64,000 bases of DNA from Amborella trichopoda (lineage: Eukaryota > Streptophyta > Magnoliopsida > Amborellales > Amborellaceae): positions 6,004,743-6,068,742 of the forward strand of contig NW_006499435.1 of assembly GCF_000471905.2 (NCBI RefSeq), given 5' to 3'. Made by a program: the position numbers and the translations under genes. Positions within the stretch are counted from its first letter, which is position 1. Every line of letters begins with the position of its first letter. This document shows positions 58,979 to 64,000 of this stretch, one piece after another. The notes beneath the pieces were generated by a model. That model was given only the letters and a program-made list of their open reading frames with translations. It did not search any database and was not told the DNA's origin.

Positions 58979-61255
58979 AAAAATTACACTCAAATAAGTA
59001 ATAAGTACTTGTTTTTTTTTTTTCGTACGTGACTCACCTTTCATATACATAAGGGCATGTGACTCGGAGCCAAGAAGTTGAAAAATGAAAGTTGTTTAAT
59101 GTAGATTTGCTGGACTACGTTTTTTAAAGAAAAAAATTGAAATAAAATATTTAGCCATTTTTAAAACTAAATTAGAAAATTATAACAATAAACCATACAA
59201 GTATTGTTGATATAAAGATAAATATTTCCAAAGGCACGGAAAACCGCAAGACCATAAAAATTAATGTCACGCCTAAACCTCGTACCAAACCTCTAACTCG
59301 CTGCTTTGTCGATTTTTTAGAAACTAAAACCTCATTCACTCAGATTGAAAAGAAAGCATCTAAAATTAAATATGGTTTTGATTCTACATCAGAGCTGACC
59401 TCGAGAGGTAGAAGAGCAAGTGAAAAGGTATTTGTGGGCAATAGAAGATTGGTTTTGGGGAGTTTGAGATGGATATTGGGTAATGGTACTTCAATTTATT
59501 TTTGGCGGTTAGGGGCTGAGGCTTTAAAATATGAGTTCCTACAATTATTTGAGTTGTCAAAATGCTGGTTGAAATTCGTGGGGAGAATATAGAATGGAAA
59601 GTCCGTTCTCAATTCCGTGCTCTCTCTCTAGCTTAAGCCGTTGAATATGTCTCAGGTATGTCACATGATTCTACTTTTGATATCATTTTTCTTTGTTTAG
59701 AGTTTGGAAGGAAGGAAGGGAAGGGAAGGAGTGTGGGGTTGGGTTCCTTAAAGAGAGGGGGGTTTAGAGTTTGGAAGCCTAGATAGGAGGAAGGGAGGGT
59801 GAATATTTTTAGTGAGAGGGAGTAAGACAGAGAGAGTTTTTGGTGCAAGTTTGATAGTGGCATTGTTCTTAATCTTCATTTTACTTCATTGTTTATCATT
59901 GATCTCCACGTTATTAATTTTCCTCGTTCTTTATTAATGTTCATTTTTCTTTGTTACTTTCAATTTATATCTCAGAACTATGATTTTTCTTTTCCATAAT
60001 ATCAGAAATTATGCTCTGATTTTTGTGAATGAAATGTATGGAATGGATTTTATCAGAAATTATTTTCTGACTTTTGTGATTATTACTTTTTTAGTTGATT
60101 CTTGTGAATGAAATGTATGGCTTGCCGTATAAGTGTATAATATTTTCAATAGTGAGCTCTGATGCCCATCACACGCTTGTGAATAGAGCCAAGTGATCAT
60201 CCGGTGTTTCATTGGTACCCTACCCACAAGGTGGATTTACAATTTTAATAGGACGAAGATAAATTTTAACGATTTCATGATCATTTCGCTCGAGTTGTTG
60301 GAAACCCATAAATCCGATGGTGATAAATTTTAGTAAATACGAACTTTGCCCATTCCTTGGACTGTAGTAATAACTAAATAGAACTATGAAAACATACATA
60401 CTGTGAAAATATTTACGAGACTTGAAATTAGTTAAAACACGTAGATCTTGCAAAATGAATATGAGGATTGATTTCCGTTGAAATTCCAAAGGATTGTATG
60501 TTTCATCAATTCTTGCATAATGATTTTCTATTTTTTCTGTTTTTTTATTGGTAGAAATTTCATGATTAATTGCTATGTAATGCCATTTTGCTTTCATTGT
60601 TGGAAAATATTGGGAAAATAGTTATAAGACTTTCAAAACGCATACGAGGATCTTGCAAAATAAAATTGTGTTAAGTGGTTTCCAGGTAATTGAACAGGTG
60701 AAATTGCTAGAAGCAAATTTCCCCGGTTTTCACAGGCAGGTTACCAAACAAGGTTCTCAGCTTTTAGCGACCAGTTTTCTATTTTTACCCTTTTCTCAGG
60801 CTCCCAGTTTCTCAGATATCCTCCAAGAAAATGGTTTTCTCAATTACCAAACGGGCGAACATGGTTTTCTCAATTATCAAACGGGCCCTAAAGCATTTAT
60901 AGATGAAAGTTGGAAGCCTGAAATATAGGTAGTCCTTTACTTGAAGGGTACACAATCTCATGGAATATACCGCTGTGAACTAACCTCTTCGAACATCAAA
61001 AGATGGGAACCCTATGGCTGAAACTCTATGTGTGTGCTATATTGACGCGTGCCACTGAATCTCTAAAAATATTGAAAACTGCAAATTATTTAATGTGGTC
61101 CTGCTAGAGTATATTGTAGGCTTACTTTTTTAAGGAAAAAGTCTTTACAAAATATCTATAGAAAATTTTTTTAACTGGATTGGGAAATTATAAAGATAAT
61201 ATCATAAGTACTTTGTTATCATAAAGAGAAATTTTGCAAAAAGTATATGAACATG
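58979..61255. other. Intergenic region, nothing firm
   Basis: AT-rich with several short open frames on both strands (for example 59633-59863, 60220-60597, 60653-60928) that show no domain and no splice partners. At 60831-60890 a 30-bp unit (ATGGTTTTCTCAATTACCAA then ACGGGC) occurs twice; its mirror form is common at plant transposon ends. A GAAATGTATGG phrase recurs at 60029 and 60110. I see no gene. Confidence 0.5.
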
Positions 61256-62640
61256 CATCATCATCATCAAAATTATTATCATAGCCTTTTGCTCAACTAT
61301 TTGGGGTCAGTTACACGAATCCCATTTGCCATTTTGCTCTGTCAAGCGCCATCCCCTCAGTGAGATAAATTCCCATGTCTTTTTTCGTTACGTCCAGCCA
61401 TGTCTTTTTGGATCTACCCCTTGGCCTTTTTGAGCCTTCCACTTGAACCAACTCGCACCCCCCAATAGGTGTTGTACTGGATCTGCGTTGCACCTGGCTA
61501 GCCCCCCTAAGTCTATTTTTGCTCATCTTATCGCCTATTCGAGCCACACCTACGTTCTCTCAATTGTATTCATTTCAAGTTCTATCACTTCTTTGTTTTG
61601 CCACTCATCCATCTCAACATCCTCATCTCAGCTACATTCATACTATGGGTATCTTGTTTCTTGACCATCCAACATTCTGCTCGATAAAGTAAAAATGGTC
61701 TTACAACTGTCCTATATAACTTCCCCTTCAGCTTCATTGTTTTACGACGATCACATAAAACTCGAGTTGCACATTTCCACTTCGCCTGCTCAACTCTAAT
61801 TCTATGTGTGTCTTCCTCAATCTCTCCATTTTCTTGGATTATTGACCTAAGATATCAAAAGTGTGCTCTTTTTGGTATTTCTTGGCTGCCAATTCTTAAC
61901 TACTTCCTTGTTTCTACTGCTATTATTACTAAATTTGTATTTGATATACTTTGTCTTAGTTTGGCTAATATGAAAAATCTTTAGATTCTGGAGCATCTCT
62001 CCAAAGTTCTTTGTTTTGACATTGCTTTGGGTCTCATCGATCAAAACTATGTTGTCCGCGAACAACATACACCACAGTACCTCATCTTGTAGGTGTCTAG
62101 TTAAGTCGTCAATAACTAAGACAAAAAGGTATGAGCTGAACACTGACCTCTGATATAGACCTATTATCACTGAAAACTCACTCATCTTTCCACTAGCTGT
62201 TCGCAAACTAGTTAGTATTCCCTCGTACATATCTCTCACCGAGTCTATATAATATCTAGAGACTCATTTCTTTTCCAACACCCACCAAATTAAATCTTGA
62301 GATATTTTTTCTGTAGATCAATAAAGACCATGTGAAGGTCTTTTTCTTTCGCCCTAAATTCTTAATCATTTGCCTAAGTAGGAAAATATTATCGATTATT
62401 GACCTCCTTGACATAAAACCAAATTGGTTTTCTAATACACTCGTTTCATGCCTTAGTCGTTGCTCAATCACTCTCTCCCATAGCTTCATAGTGTGACTTA
62501 TAAGTTAGATCTCTCGATAGTTCACACAATTTTGTATGTCTCTTTTGTTCTTGTAAATACATAGCGCAATATTTTTCCTCCATTTACTTGACATTTTCTT
62601 TGTTCTCAACACTTTGTTGAACTGTTAGGTGTTGAGAAAA
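61256..62640 (-). mobile_element. RTE-type LINE fragment with reverse transcriptase remnant
   Basis: The longest LINE piece. Minus-strand frames in order: 62489-62256 (MKLWERVIEQRLRHE, then ENQFGFMSRRS), 62239-61847 (FADNIVLIDET, the position of the FADD catalytic box, with N replacing the second D) and 61547-61311 (GRSKKTWLDVTKKDMG, then MALDRAKWQ). These match the palm and C-terminal parts of plant RTE non-LTR polyproteins, broken by stops and frameshifts. It ends with GATTCGTGTAACTGACCCC and a GATGATGATG tail at 61256. The upstream end is cut at about 62640, next to MITE P copy 2. Not functional. Confidence 0.9.
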
Positions 62641-62826
62641 AAGACGCTCTTATACCCATGTGTGTAGGACGCCAAAGGATCACCATTACGTTTGACATAA
62701 ATCTTTAGAAAAGTTATCTCATGGGTGTGGGACTTGACTTTTCTAGAGATCTTTGTCAAATTTAATGGTAATCCTTTGGGGTCCTACACACATGGGTATG
62801 GGAGGGTCTCATAGGATCATTACTCT
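62637..62826. mobile_element. Palindromic MITE, family P, copy 2
   Basis: ACCCATGTGTGTAGGACGCC in the left arm faces GGGGTCCTACACACATGGGT in the right arm; TTTAGAAAAG faces CTTTTCTAGA in the middle. The right end (CTCATAGGATCATTACTC) matches copy 1 at 2050-2246; the left end is slightly damaged. It lies at the broken end of the LINE fragment. Confidence 0.85.
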
Positions 62827-63110
62827 TTGGATAAAATGGATTAATTTTCCTAAATTAGTTACTTTTTATAGGAATCCTAAAATCTTTGAGAAACCCATGT
62901 AACATCCTCGCACTTTGAGAAAGTAATATATTAGTATTATAATAACGTAGCACTATTATACTTACAATTACATAACTATAAATATCAATATAATTAAATT
63001 TAATATTTTTAAATTCTATAATATTTTTGATAGTTATTATTCATTGCCAATCTCGTTTATCACAATATTTCATAATCAATAACTTATAACATCATTAGTT
63101 TTAGTTAATC
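62827..63110. other. AT-rich DNA, nothing recognised
   Basis: Very AT-rich with TATTATAAT-like phrases. No reading frame or repeat element. Confidence 0.5.
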
Positions 63111-63111
63111 C

Positions 63112-63275
63112 CGCTACAGTCGGTCATGCTGGTTCCAAGCTGGGAGAAAGGTAGAAGATTGTGTTAAGTTAGCAGCTAGCGTAAAACTTTTGCCACATCA
63201 ATTTCATGAATCCTGATGTAATGAGCTAACCCCAAAAAGTTAGGCTAAGGCTCAGATGGTGATGATGATAAACAT
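63112..63275 (+). mobile_element. RTE-type LINE 3' end
   Basis: GTCGGTCATGCTGGTTCCAA at the start, CTAACCCCAAAAAGTTAGGC, then AAGGCTCAGATGGTGATGAT tail. Same 3'-end layout as the other pieces but from a somewhat different subfamily (GTTAGGCTAAGGC instead of an ATTGGAAAAAGGC type). Confidence 0.65.
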
Positions 63276-64000
63276 TATTAATTTTAATTTTATTAATTAT
63301 AATTATAATTATTATATGTTACTATTAATTACTTATGAAATTTTACTTAATGAAAATTTAGTGAATATTTATTAAATCAATTGCAATTATTTATAAAAAA
63401 ATTATATAGTTTTAATTTTAGAGCATGAAATTCTTAAAAGCATTATGATTATAAAATCATTGGAATCATAATTAAATATTGTGTGTTGTACTCATGTAAG
63501 TAATTAAATAATTATTTATTAATACTCACAAAATTATGACTATTATGACTTCATAATCAAAATAGTATTATTATAAATATTATTATTACCATTATTATGA
63601 TTATTTATACATACTTATAATAGCAATATGAAGATTTATCTTACAATTACTAAATATAATCATAATTGAATTAATCACAATTTAAAGAATATGTTTTTTA
63701 TATTATTGAATTTCTATATAAATGTTTATGCACTATGACAAATCACATTAACAATTCACTCACTATGCAAAATATATATATCTAATAGCACAAAGATATT
63801 TTCTAGCAAATCTCTTATACGCTGGTCCTTCACCCTATATTGTATATTTTTGGGGTGGGGAGAGTTTGTATACGGTATCATACATTGCTGGAAATAATTG
63901 TTTTGGTATTAGAAGGTGAGTCTATGCTTATATTTAGTTTTCCCTCATTTGGATTATGATATATATATATATATATATTGGAGGAGGAGACCCCCGAAAC
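63276..64000. other. Very AT-rich DNA at the right edge
   Basis: Over 80 percent A+T by eye to about 63780 with many ATTATTATAA-type phrases, then a short mixed stretch and a TA run at about 63960-63979. No gene or element. Confidence 0.5.

Noticed and set aside
59400-59540. An L1-type LINE trace (WILGNGTSIYFW-like reading)
   Set aside because: One short phrase resembles L1 zinc-knuckle-proximal sequence, but nothing before or after supports it.
61256-62640. A host gene with reverse transcriptase domain
   Set aside because: The frames are interrupted, the catalytic box is altered and the 3' tail is LINE-type; it is a dead retroelement.
1-64000. CRISPR arrays, bacterial operons or ribosome binding sites
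   Set aside because: The spliced gene structure and repeat content are those of a plant nuclear genome; the tandem repeats lack the spacer pattern of CRISPR.

Overview
The window is nuclear DNA of a flowering plant. Spliced genes with plant-specific family members (a CBP80/ABH1 first exon, an APD-type RING ligase, a GT90/DUF821 glucosyltransferase-like protein, a four-helix class-3 lipase and an endosulfine/ARPP19 protein with the plant FDSADW variant) sit in AT-rich DNA full of MITEs, RTE-type LINE pieces, a broken hAT element and microsatellites. Nothing in the sequence fixes the species. All coding models below were assembled by hand from splice sites, reading phase and remembered family conservation.

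Layout: 1-900 holds the 5' end of a cap-binding protein gene (CBP80/ABH1) on the minus strand; the rest lies beyond the left edge. 900-5900 is repeat-rich intergenic DNA (two palindromic MITEs, degenerate minisatellites, a hairpin). 5925-11845 is an APD-like RING E3 ligase gene (+, 10 coding exons), whose leader carries a uORF and two decayed 5S-rRNA-like segments. 11850-17100 is a MITE cluster. 17311-20854 is a GT90/DUF821 gene (+, 6 exons). 24072-36662 is a diacylglycerol-lipase-like gene (-, 12 coding exons) with large introns holding LINE tails and simple repeats. 37000-44650 is a transposon block: a palindromic GGCTTG-rich element, a hAT element with a five-copy tandem array of an exactly 110-nt exon-like module, and a decayed BED-finger hAT transposase. 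44650-49490 is more repeats. 49500-56790 is an endosulfine/ARPP19 gene (+, one leader exon plus six coding exons). 57000-64000 is a repeat-only region with MITEs and the longest RTE LINE fragment.

The five host genes are unrelated housekeeping or regulatory genes and form no cluster or pathway. The main oddities are the tandem exon-like array ahead of the hAT transposase, the 5S-like sequence and uORF in the APD leader, two GC-AG introns in neighbouring genes, and at least six LINE 3'-end insertions that look like one family. I found no clearly new multi-gene system; the 110-nt module array is the best candidate for something undescribed.
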